A stretch of 7,015 nt of DNA from Balneolales bacterium. Its GTDB lineage: Bacteria > Bacteroidota > Rhodothermia > Balneolales > Natronogracilivirgulaceae. How positions within the stretch are numbered: position 1 is the stretch's first letter; each line of letters begins with the position of its first letter. Shown piece by piece: positions 1-6,806 of the stretch. The stretch covers positions 1 to 7,015 of the forward strand of contig SKIC01000316.1 in the NCBI GenBank assembly GCA_007116685.1, in the 5' to 3' direction. The position numbers and the translations under genes are program-made. The notes beneath the pieces were generated by a model. It was given only the letters and a program-made list of their open reading frames with translations. It was not told the DNA's origin and ran no database searches.

Positions 1-1500
1 CAAGACTACCAGGGAGATATAAGTGTTCAAAAAGGAGTTACCTTTGGATATCTATCCCAAGAACCTGAATTAGAAGCCGGTAAAACCGTTCGAGAGATTG
101 TGGAGGAAGCCGTTCAGGACACAGTAAACCTTTTGAAGCGCTACGAAGAAATCAATGCCGCTTTTGCTGAGCCTGATGCAGATTTTGACAAATTAATCGA
201 AGAACAGGCAAAAGTTCAGGATCGTATAGACCAAACAGATGCCTGGGATTTGGACAGCAAATTAGAGATGGCCATGCAAGCTCTTCGGTGTCCTGAGGGT
301 GATACAAAAGTAGATGTACTATCCGGTGGTGAACGCCGCCGTGTTGCTTTGTGCCGTCTGTTACTTCAAAAACCGGATGTATTACTTCTGGATGAGCCTA
401 CTAACCACTTAGACGCTGAATCTGTTGGCTGGTTAGAGCAGCATCTTGCCCGATACGAAGGCACCGTAATTGCGGTTACTCACGATCGTTATTTCCTGGA
501 TAATGTTGCAGGCTGGATTCTGGAACTTGACCGTGGCGAAGGAATTCCTTTTGAGGGTAATTATTCCTCATGGCTGGATCAAAAACGCCGCAGACTGGAA
601 ATTGAAGAAAAGCAGGAAAGCAAGCGTCAAAAAACATTACAACAGGAATTGGAATGGATCAGAGCCAATCAAAAAGGGCAAAGAACTAAAAGTAAAGCTC
701 GTATTTCTGCCTACGAAGATATGCTCAGTGATGAAAAAGATAAGGCTCGTGAAGATCTTGAAATTTACATTCCACCAGGACCACGTCTCGGTAATAATGT
801 GATTATTGCTGAAAATGTATCCAAAGGATATGATGATCGCTTATTGTACGAAAACATGAATTTCTCCTTACCACCGGGTGGTATTGTTGGAGTTATTGGT
901 CCAAACGGAGCCGGTAAAACCACTTTGTTTCGAATGATCACAGGAGAAGAAAAACCGGATAACGGAACTATCTCTATCGGCGATACTGTAAAACTGGGAT
1001 ATGTGAATCAAAATCGACCATTAGACCCAAATAAATCCATTTGGGAAGAGATTTCCGACAAGCAGGACATCATCAAGCTTGGTAAGCGTGAAGTAAATTC
1101 CAGAGCTTATGTAGGACGATTTAATTTCAGCGGTAGTGATCAGCAAAAGAAAACTACGGAATTATCCGGTGGGGAAAGAAATCGTGTGCATTTGGCAAAA
1201 ATGCTAAAAGAAGGCGCGAATGTCCTGCTATTGGATGAACCTACCAATGATTTAGATGTAAACACACTCCGTGCGCTTGAAGAAGCGTTGCTTGAGTTTG
1301 CAGGTTGCGCTGTGGTCATCTCCCACGATAGATGGTTCCTCGATCGAATAGCCACGCATATTTTGGCTTTTGAGGGCGATAGTCAGGTGTATTGGTTTGA
1401 AGGTAACTATTCCGAATACGACAAAAACCGCAAAGAACGTCTGGGTATTACAGAAGATCAGCCTGAGCGTATCAAGTACAAAAAACTGACGCGCGAATAA
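1..1500 (+). CDS. ettA: EttA-type ABC-F translational ATPase (5' end outside window)
   Basis: Energy-dependent translational throttle protein of the ABC-F family. These are soluble twin-ATPase proteins that bind the ribosomal E site and gate elongation according to the ATP/ADP ratio. The reading frame is open from base 1 (QDYQGDISVQKG..GYLSQEPEL), so the GTG at 100 is not the start. Compared with the roughly 555-residue family, about 55-60 N-terminal residues, including the first Walker A, lie outside. Visible codons: arm subdomain about 41-100; first signature LSGGE at 107; Walker B with DEPTNHLD from 131; H-switch His at 161; charged interdomain linker about 190-260; second Walker A GPNGAGKTT at 300-308; second LSGGE at 388; second DEPTNDLD from 412; H-switch His at 442; C-terminal RIKYKKL tail. 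The arm insertion, the linker and the GCAVVISHDRWFLDRIATHIL block match EttA specifically, rather than Uup or resistance ABC-Fs. All visible catalytic motifs are intact. The downstream gene starts 10 bases after the stop, so co-transcription is possible. EttA is a housekeeping protein, so a functional link to the transporter is not implied. Confidence 0.95.
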   Translation, partial: QDYQGDISVQKGVTFGYLSQEPELEAGKTVREIVEEAVQDTVNLLKRYEEINAAFAEPDADFDKLIEEQAKVQDRIDQTDAWDLDSKLEMAMQALRCPEGDTKVDVLSGGERRRVALCRLLLQKPDVLLLDEPTNHLDAESVGWLEQHLARYEGTVIAVTHDRYFLDNVAGWILELDRGEGIPFEGNYSSWLDQKRRRLEIEEKQESKRQKTLQQELEWIRANQKGQRTKSKARISAYEDMLSDEKDKAREDLEIYIPPGPRLGNNVIIAENVSKGYDDRLLYENMNFSLPPGGIVGVIGPNGAGKTTLFRMITGEEKPDNGTISIGDTVKLGYVNQNRPLDPNKSIWEEISDKQDIIKLGKREVNSRAYVGRFNFSGSDQQKKTTELSGGERNRVHLAKMLKEGANVLLLDEPTNDLDVNTLRALEEALLEFAGCAVVISHDRWFLDRIATHILAFEGDSQVYWFEGNYSEYDKNRKERLGITEDQPERIKYKKLTRE

Positions 1501-1510
1501 ATCAGGCTGA

Positions 1511-2956
1511 ATGGACACCATCAAAGAAACTGTAAAAGAAGTAATCATGGCAGTATTCCCTATTGCTGCCGTGGTGGTTGTGCTTCAGTTTACGGTTATA
1601 TGGCTGGATACTCCATTATTCTTAAGCTTTTTAGAAGGCTTGGGTCTTGTTACACTCGGACTTATTCTCTTCCTGATAGGCGTACATATCGGATTACTTC
1701 CTGTAGGTGAAATGATTGGTTCAGCACTGCCGCGAACAGGAAAATTATGGCTGGTTGTGCTATTTACGTTTATCATGGGTTTTGCTGTTACTGTAGCCGA
1801 GCCGGATGTTTGGGTACTGGCAGGTTATGTGGATCAGGTTTCCGGGGGGATCATCCCAAGAAATATACTTATTGGGACGGTAGCACTTGGTTTAGGGATT
1901 TCCGTGACACTTGCCATAGTGCGGATGGTTACAGATATCTCCATCAATTATCTGCTGATTGGTGGGTATAGCTTAATTTTTTTGCTGGCTTTTCTACCTT
2001 ACTCAAGCGATGCTTTTATCCCCATTTCTTTTGATGCCGGCGGGGTAACAACCGGACCTATGGCCGTTCCTTTTATTTTGGCTTTCGGCGTAGGTACAGC
2101 ATCTGTGTTACAAGGAAGAACAGGTTCTCAGGATGGTTTTGGATTGGTAGCTTTGGCTTCTATTGGTCCCGTTTTGGCAGTAATGATTTTAGGAATGGTT
2201 TACACCATCCCTGAAGATGTTACTATGGATATGGGTAGCGGTGAGTACACATTTTTAGGCACTCTTTTAGAAGTGAGTATAGCTCTGAGTCCGCTGGTTT
2301 TATTCTTCTTATTCTTCCAGATTTTTATGCTCAAACTCAAGGGGCAAAAAGTCTACAATTTGATGTTGGGTGTTTTTCTCACTTTGATAGGAATGACTTG
2401 TTTCCTTTACGGCGTACACAATGGATTTCAGCCGGCAGGTAAAGGAATGGGACAAATACTGGGCAACCTATCAAACAACTGGATTGTAATTCCAATAGGA
2501 TTTGTGCTTGGTTTTGTAGCCACATTTGCGGAACCGGCTGTGCGGGTATTGAATCAGGAAGTTGAAAAAGTATCGAGTGGTTATATCCCACAACGAGTTA
2601 TGCTCATTACGATATCTACAGGTGTGGCTATATCGATTGCCTTAGCTATGATTCGTATCATTTACGGAATTCCACTAATTTATATTTTACTTCCGGGATA
2701 TATCATGGCACTTACTATGGTATTCTTCTCTACCAAAGAATTTACCTCAATAGCTTTCGATGCGGGCGGGGTGGCAACAGGACCTATGACAGTTACGTTT
2801 ATCATTGCAATTGCACTTGGTTTTTCTGATGTTTTGGAAGATAGTAATCCGCTAATTGAAGGCTTTGGTATGATTTCGCTTGTGGCATTAGCGCCAATTA
2901 TATCCGTTTTGGTACTGGGATTTCTTTATGGTGCAAATAATGAGGATTCAGAATGA
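1511..2956 (+). CDS. Two-domain DUF1538 integral membrane protein, probable cation transporter
   Basis: Polytopic inner-membrane protein of 481 residues with many hydrophobic segments and an internal duplication. The halves align with an offset of about 242-244 residues: GVHIG 57 / GVHNG 301, AEPDV 96 / AEPAV 340, SFDAGGVTTGPM 173 / AFDAGGVATGPM 415, and DGFGLVALASIGP 208 / EGFGMISLVALAP 450. Each half carries the DUF1538 hallmarks AEP and FDAGGVxTGPM. From memory and unverified, a two-gene DUF1538 system named UmpAB from Halomonas was reported as a two-component Na+(Li+,K+)/H+ antiporter. This protein would then be a single-chain version of such a pair. The FDAGG and AEP acids, repeated in both halves, are candidate ion-binding sites by inference. 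The ATG at 1511 is preferred over the one at 1547 because it adds the usual short amphipathic N-terminus (DTIKETVKEVI). Its Shine-Dalgarno is weak (AGG at 1504-1506). It follows the ettA stop by 10 bases and overlaps the next gene by 4 bases (ATGA), which points to translational coupling with the PII-like protein. Family assignment is strong; transport substrate is uncertain. Confidence 0.88.
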   Translation: MDTIKETVKEVIMAVFPIAAVVVVLQFTVIWLDTPLFLSFLEGLGLVTLGLILFLIGVHIGLLPVGEMIGSALPRTGKLWLVVLFTFIMGFAVTVAEPDVWVLAGYVDQVSGGIIPRNILIGTVALGLGISVTLAIVRMVTDISINYLLIGGYSLIFLLAFLPYSSDAFIPISFDAGGVTTGPMAVPFILAFGVGTASVLQGRTGSQDGFGLVALASIGPVLAVMILGMVYTIPEDVTMDMGSGEYTFLGTLLEVSIALSPLVLFFLFFQIFMLKLKGQKVYNLMLGVFLTLIGMTCFLYGVHNGFQPAGKGMGQILGNLSNNWIVIPIGFVLGFVATFAEPAVRVLNQEVEKVSSGYIPQRVMLITISTGVAISIALAMIRIIYGIPLIYILLPGYIMALTMVFFSTKEFTSIAFDAGGVATGPMTVTFIIAIALGFSDVLEDSNPLIEGFGMISLVALAPIISVLVLGFLYGANNEDSE

Positions 2957-3288
2957 AAAATATTGTTGAAACACCTCACAAAGTAATTCTCACAATTGTA
3001 AATAAAGGACAGGGAACCCGGGTGGTTGAAATATCCAAGCGCTTTGGATGCGAAGGTGGAACAATCCTGCCCGGAAAAGGTACGGGTATTAGAGATTCCA
3101 GTTTTTTTGGCATACAAATGACTCCTGAAAAAGATGTTGTCCTCAGTATTGTAGCCGAAGACTGTGTAGATAATGTACTCAATGCCATCTGCAAAGCAGT
3201 CAAAATCAGGAAAAAAGGCAATGGTATTTCAATAGTGCTCGGCACTAAACTTACCGCAGGAATGGCACATTTGATAAATGATAATTGA
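2953..3288 (+). CDS. Divergent PII-like regulator 1 (P-II family), linked to DUF1538
   Basis: Small cytosolic protein of 111 residues with the PII ferredoxin-like fold layout, expected to form a trimer. Visible pattern: strand VILTIVNKG (11-19), helix VVEISKRFG (24-32), GGTILPGKGTGI (35-46), strand DVVLSIVA (61-68), helix VDNVLNAICKAV (72-83), B-loop-like RKKGNG (86-91) and a C-terminal strand ending TAGM. Aligned by eye with GlnB, the T-loop is about six residues shorter and has no counterpart of the uridylylated Tyr51. The B-loop GDG has become GNG, and the basic positions equivalent to Lys90, Arg101 and Arg103 are lost. Classical ATP/2-oxoglutarate sensing and GlnD modification are therefore unlikely. 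The ATG overlaps the transporter stop (ATGA at 2953-2956), with GAGGA at 2942-2946 as a well-spaced Shine-Dalgarno. The overlap argues that it regulates the DUF1538 protein, as GlnK regulates AmtB; this is inference. It is clearly PII superfamily, but its ligand is unknown. Confidence 0.85.
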   Translation: MKNIVETPHKVILTIVNKGQGTRVVEISKRFGCEGGTILPGKGTGIRDSSFFGIQMTPEKDVVLSIVAEDCVDNVLNAICKAVKIRKKGNGISIVLGTKLTAGMAHLINDN

Positions 3289-3354
3289 TTAAATATAGAT
3301 TTTACACATACCTGAGAAGTCATTACTCACAACAACAGCTTAAAAATCAATACT

Positions 3355-3684
3355 ATGAAAACGGTTTCCAAAGATTATGATTTAATAGTATCCATCGTGA
3401 ATAAAGGGCACGCTGATTTCATAGTTGATATCTCAAAAAAAGCAGGTGCCGATGGAGGTACCATTGTTTACGGAAGAGGTACCGGAATTCATGAAAAAGC
3501 CAAGCTTTTCAGTATGCTAATCGAACCTGAAAAGGAAATAATTCTCACACTTACCAAAAAGTCAGATACCGAAAAAGTACTCAACGCAATTGTTACGGAA
3601 GGGGAATTAAGCAAACCCGGTAATGGAGTCGCCTTTGTAATGGAAGTCGAAAAAACGGCCGGTATTTGTATAGACCCGGTTTAA
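3355..3684 (+). CDS. Divergent PII-like regulator 2 (P-II family), paralogue of the preceding gene
   Basis: PII-superfamily protein of 109 residues, homologous to the preceding one but well diverged. Shared blocks are VNKG (15-18), the helix IVDISKKAG (23-31), GGTIVYGRGTGI (34-45), EPEKE (57-61), KVLNAI (74-79), KPGNG (87-91) and the end VEKTAGI (98-104). Like its neighbour it has a shortened T-loop (about five residues shorter than GlnB by eye), no tyrosine at the modified position, GNG in place of GDG, and no C-terminal RIR arginines. The T-loop tip differs from the first paralogue: IHEKAKLFSML here against IRDSSFFGIQM, so the two may contact different partners or different halves of the transporter (inference). 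The GNGVAFVMEVEKTAGI ending is the commoner form for this PII subgroup, as I remember it. The gene follows the first after 66 bases without an overlap or a clear Shine-Dalgarno, so it is probably in the same transcript but initiated separately. Confidence 0.85.
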   Translation: MKTVSKDYDLIVSIVNKGHADFIVDISKKAGADGGTIVYGRGTGIHEKAKLFSMLIEPEKEIILTLTKKSDTEKVLNAIVTEGELSKPGNGVAFVMEVEKTAGICIDPV

Positions 3685-3694
3685 ATATGGCTTT

Positions 3695-3712
3695 TGAGGA
3701 ATGATTTCCTCA
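3695..3712 (+). other. Short hairpin after the second PII gene
   Basis: TGAGGAA at 3695-3701 pairs perfectly with TTCCTCA at 3706-3712 around a TGAT tetraloop. It lies 11 bases after the PII-2 stop codon, where a terminator would be expected, but it is AT-rich and not followed by a T-run. At best it is a weak terminator or an mRNA 3'-end stabiliser. Confidence 0.3.
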
Positions 3713-3733
3713 TTACTCGCTTTGATAAACAAA

Positions 3734-3772
3734 TACTTACCATCAATTTTATCTTCATATTCATGGTAAGTA
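3734..3772 (+). promoter_or_regulatory. Perfect 10-bp inverted repeat upstream of the metalloprotease gene
   Basis: TACTTACCAT at 3734-3743 is the exact reverse complement of ATGGTAAGTA at 3763-3772, with a 19-base AT-rich spacer. The right arm ends 43 bases before the protease ATG, in the only spacer that could carry its promoter. It could be an operator whose half-sites have centres 29 bases apart, or a 5'-UTR stem-loop. I cannot identify a regulator, and no convincing -35/-10 or Bacteroidetes-type -33/-7 pair is visible beside it. Confidence 0.4.
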
Positions 3773-3815
3773 GTGTTATCATCTTCTCTCAATAACATTC
3801 ACAAACTCGCAACCA

Positions 3816-6635
3816 ATGAAAGTTTTCTCTCACTTATTTGTTGTCCTGTCCTTTTTAATCCTGTCGTCTACTGCTTTCAGTCAGTCACGAACTATGGATT
3901 TGTTCCTGGATGCACAGCCAATACAAAACGAAATAACTCAGGCAGACTATGTTCTAAGAGCAAAATCAATTGATTTAAACCCGATTTTGCTAGAATCTAA
4001 CGAGTTATCTAGTGGCGATAAACTCACATTTACCTTTTTTGAAAAAGAGCTCTCAGCTTCTGTAACCAGAACTAGAACCAATTCTCTGAATACTAGAATT
4101 GTATCCGGACATCTGACAGACAGCCGCTTATCCACTTTCATGATGGTTGAAACTCACGGCGTAATTGATGGTTTTGTTCAAGTGATGGAAACCGGCCAAT
4201 ACTTCGAATTTCGTCAAAATGCTGAACATGGTCTTATTATGCAGGAAATTGATTACAGCATGAGAGAAATCCTCACTTGCGGAAACGAGCAGCATCTGCA
4301 TCTTGGTGAAGACTTACACAGAGCAATGCATACCCCCGATAATCGCCCATACGACATCAATTTCAGTGCTGATGCTATGCCTGATACCTCTCATATAGAT
4401 GTAATGATTGTGTATACACCAAACGCCAGAACATGGGCGATAAATGATAATACTAATATCGAAAATATCATGGCTATCTCCATGGAGCGTGGGCAGATTG
4501 CTTTAGATAACACAGAAATCCCAATCCAAATTAACCTGGTTTACTCCTACGAAGTTGATTACAGTGAATCAGTTGGAAATTCTCCCACGCACCTAGGAAT
4601 GCTTGCATTTAATCGTTATTTCATTCCAAATGGATTCGAAGGTTCTGAGCGGTTTATGGGTGAAATTTGGGATGTTCGCGATGCTGTAGGTGCTGACTTT
4701 GTTGCTATTTTCCCCCGAGTAAACGATACCGGTGGTTTAGGATTTGTATTAAATAATCCTAATGGATTCCCTGAAATTGGTTACTCCCTTTCCAGAGTGC
4801 AACAGCTTACATTCACAGATACCCATATACACGAATTAGGTCATAATTGGGGTTCCGGCCACAGTAGAAATCAAAGTGCTGCAGCTGCAGGTCCCGGTGG
4901 AGGATTATTCACATACTCAACCGGATGGAGATGGTTTAATCCAGACTCTAGTGCTTCTTATGCTTCTGTCATGACCTATGCTGGAAGCCCAATAACTGGT
5001 CCTAATTCAATTCCCGCTCCTGTTTTCTCAAATCCAAATATTGAGTGGGAAGGCACACCGGCCGGAGAAGATGATACTAGTGTTCCTTTCGCTCCGGCAA
5101 ATAATTTTAGAGCATTTAGCGAGGTGCGAGAAGTTTTGGCTTCCAACAGACAACCCAGACCTGACCATCCTGTTGCAGTAACTCATCTTGAAACGGTTGA
5201 TTTTGGGCAACTTGCTGAGGGATTTGAGTCTGTTCGCAGATTTTATGTTCGTAATATGGGGCGTCAGCATTTAATGATTTCTGAACCGCAGGTTTCTGAA
5301 GGTTTTGAAATAGTTACTTACGATTCCACCGATGCCATGCCATCCGGTTATCTTTTTGTAGATGTTCGATTTCTCAATCTAAACGAAGGTATTACTGAAG
5401 GCGAACTGACATTTTCTACCAACGACCCAGACAGAGAATCTATCGAAATTTCTCTCACTGCTGAGCAAGTAGCGGCTCCCATTGCAGTAGTTGAAGATGT
5501 TTCTTTTACATTCCCTATAGATAGCGAAGAAGAAGGAACAATTAGCATAGAACTGGAAAATATAGGCTTGGGATCTTTAGCTTATTCAGCACAGATTATC
5601 CCTGATTCTGAGGCAACAGGATTGCGAAATCCTCATGGTGATATGTTTCCTGTACTCATGAACGAGCCAACAAATAAAAATGGCTCATTGCAGCTAAACC
5701 AAGTTCGTGGAGCAGTATCCGGCGGTGTTTCTAAATTTTTGACTTTGGAATTTGAGTTTGAGGATAATATCGAAAACTTTGCAGATTTCTCAGGACGTGT
5801 ATTTCTAAATACATCTCCACTGCCTGACTCTTCTCAAGGTTTCTCTCCTGCACTTTTGCAACCTGAGCAAAACGTTTGGAGCAGATACGAACTAGATATT
5901 CAGGGTGCTAATAACATGCCGTTCACAGGTGCACAAGTTATAACTTTAGACCGCAGAGAAAATGAGCGAGTTGTTAACAGGTCTGTGCCACAAGTCCAAG
6001 GAAATGTGCTTACAGCACGTGTGCCCATCAACGCAATTGCTGAGTACGCTGACACTGCTATTGATATAGCCGGATGGTTCGGCTACAACAACCAACCAGA
6101 AACTTGGTACCCTAACAGGGGTTCAGCTACACTCACAAGTACTTCGCGAAATGTTGCTCTCACTTCTAGCACCTACGGTACACTTGAAGAAAATGAGAGT
6201 ACTACTTTCACTGTTGATTTTGATAAAGCCGGATTAGAATCTCAGGGCGGTACATTTACCTACCATTTGGAAATCAGAACCAATGATCCTGCAACACCAG
6301 TTACACTTATTCCAATAACTCTGGAAGTGGAGCAAGTTGTTAGCATCGGTGATTCTTCAGATGAATTGCCAGGTGAAATTACACTTTCTCAAAACTATCC
6401 AAATCCATTCAACCCGGTAACGCAAATCAACTTTGCAATTCCTTCAGAAATGAATGTGCAATTGGATGTCTATAACATGTTAGGCCAGCATGTAGGGAAT
6501 CTGATTAATGGCAGAATGCAAGCCGGCGAACATACGGTATCCTTCGATGGGTCAAATTTTGCCAGTGGGATGTATATCTACAGACTTTCTACCGACAACA
6601 CTGTGATTTCAAGACACATGTTGCTGATTAAGTAG
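3816..6635 (+). CDS. Secreted metzincin (reprolysin-like) zinc metalloprotease with T9SS sorting domain
   Basis: Predicted exported protease of 939 residues. Order: Sec signal peptide (1 to about 22; hydrophobic core LFVVLSFLILSSTAFS, likely cleavage before Gln23); propeptide about 23-185 containing the protein's only cysteine (Cys155, in LTCGNEQH); catalytic domain about 192-445 with the metzincin zinc motif HELGHNWGSGH (ligands His339, His343, His349; general base Glu340) and a Met-turn at SVMTYAG (Met386); an Ig-like choice-of-anchor/HYDIN-type domain about 458-550 (VDFGQLAEG.. to STNDPDRESIEISL); a second similar module beginning near 556 and resuming near 780-840 around an inserted beta-rich segment; and the T9SS C-terminal sorting domain about 856-939 (SQNYPNPFNP, then GMYIYRL and the basic tail). 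It should cross the inner membrane by Sec and the outer membrane by T9SS, then be released or anchored on the surface. The ATG at 3816 directly precedes the signal peptide; there is no clear Shine-Dalgarno. All catalytic residues are present, so it is probably active. Substrate is unknown. Confidence 0.9.
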   Translation: MKVFSHLFVVLSFLILSSTAFSQSRTMDLFLDAQPIQNEITQADYVLRAKSIDLNPILLESNELSSGDKLTFTFFEKELSASVTRTRTNSLNTRIVSGHLTDSRLSTFMMVETHGVIDGFVQVMETGQYFEFRQNAEHGLIMQEIDYSMREILTCGNEQHLHLGEDLHRAMHTPDNRPYDINFSADAMPDTSHIDVMIVYTPNARTWAINDNTNIENIMAISMERGQIALDNTEIPIQINLVYSYEVDYSESVGNSPTHLGMLAFNRYFIPNGFEGSERFMGEIWDVRDAVGADFVAIFPRVNDTGGLGFVLNNPNGFPEIGYSLSRVQQLTFTDTHIHELGHNWGSGHSRNQSAAAAGPGGGLFTYSTGWRWFNPDSSASYASVMTYAGSPITGPNSIPAPVFSNPNIEWEGTPAGEDDTSVPFAPANNFRAFSEVREVLASNRQPRPDHPVAVTHLETVDFGQLAEGFESVRRFYVRNMGRQHLMISEPQVSEGFEIVTYDSTDAMPSGYLFVDVRFLNLNEGITEGELTFSTNDPDRESIEISLTAEQVAAPIAVVEDVSFTFPIDSEEEGTISIELENIGLGSLAYSAQIIPDSEATGLRNPHGDMFPVLMNEPTNKNGSLQLNQVRGAVSGGVSKFLTLEFEFEDNIENFADFSGRVFLNTSPLPDSSQGFSPALLQPEQNVWSRYELDIQGANNMPFTGAQVITLDRRENERVVNRSVPQVQGNVLTARVPINAIAEYADTAIDIAGWFGYNNQPETWYPNRGSATLTSTSRNVALTSSTYGTLEENESTTFTVDFDKAGLESQGGTFTYHLEIRTNDPATPVTLIPITLEVEQVVSIGDSSDELPGEITLSQNYPNPFNPVTQINFAIPSEMNVQLDVYNMLGQHVGNLINGRMQAGEHTVSFDGSNFASGMYIYRLSTDNTVISRHMLLIK

Positions 6636-6666
6636 TAATTTTAAACCAGTAGCATATCCTCTCAAA

Positions 6667-6686
6667 TTTGTGCCTTATCGCACAAA
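6667..6686 (+). other. 7-bp hairpin between the protease stop and the terminator
   Basis: TTTGTGC at 6667-6673 pairs perfectly with GCACAAA at 6680-6686 around a CTTATC loop. It lies 31 bases after the protease stop and 10 bases before the main terminator stem. It lacks a T-run, so it is not itself a terminator. It may protect the mRNA 3' end. Confidence 0.4.
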
Positions 6687-6696
6687 GGAAGACTTG

Positions 6697-6744
6697 AAAA
6701 ACAACCCCGCTGTGTGATGATCACTACAGCGGGGTTGTTTTTTT
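6697..6744. terminator. Strong bidirectional Rho-independent terminator
   Basis: The left arm 6697-6713 (an A-run, then CAACCCCGCTGT) pairs perfectly over 17 bp with the right arm 6726-6742. The GC-rich core is followed by seven or more T's (6738-6744). The 12-base apical loop can fold further: GTGA 6714-6717 with TCAC 6721-6724, leaving a single bulged T. The A-run on the left side gives the mirror T-run for transcription from the other strand, so it can serve both directions. It ends the metalloprotease transcript. Confidence 0.93.
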
Positions 6745-6762
6745 AATTTCGTTAACCATTTT

Positions 6763-6781
6763 GTGTCGCTCCTCCGGAGCT
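6763..6781 (+). repeat. Mini-hairpin unit 1
   Basis: GTGTC, then stem GCTCC (6768-6772), loop TCC, stem GGAGC (6776-6780). Bases 6766-6781 are the exact reverse complement of 6939-6954 in unit 3, a 16-bp perfect match. Confidence 0.7.
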
Positions 6782-6806
6782 TTGGTTTGTATTGATTTCG
6801 TGATTT

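Noticed and set aside
100..102. GTG at 100 as the start of the ABC-F gene
   Set aside because: The frame is open to base 1, and the residues before 100 (GYLSQEPEL..KTVREI) are conserved EttA sequence, so the true start is left of the window.
3695..3712. Rho-independent terminator of the PII operon
   Set aside because: The stem is AT-rich and no T-run follows. It is listed only as a hairpin.
3319..3719. TCATTACTC occurring before the second PII gene and again before the protease gene
   Set aside because: A 9-base AT-rich match with unrelated flanks and different distances to the starts is compatible with chance.
3607..3798. A 63-codon minus-strand frame overlapping the end of the second PII gene
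   Set aside because: It overlaps a confident gene antisense, matches no family I recognise and covers the inverted-repeat spacer. It is most likely fortuitous.
3713..3815. Promoter for the protease gene, for example TTGATA at 3722-3727 or TTTG at 3721-3724
   Set aside because: No matching -10 or TAnnTTTG element lies at an acceptable distance. The nearest candidates (AATTTT, TATCTTCA) are poor, so I do not call one.
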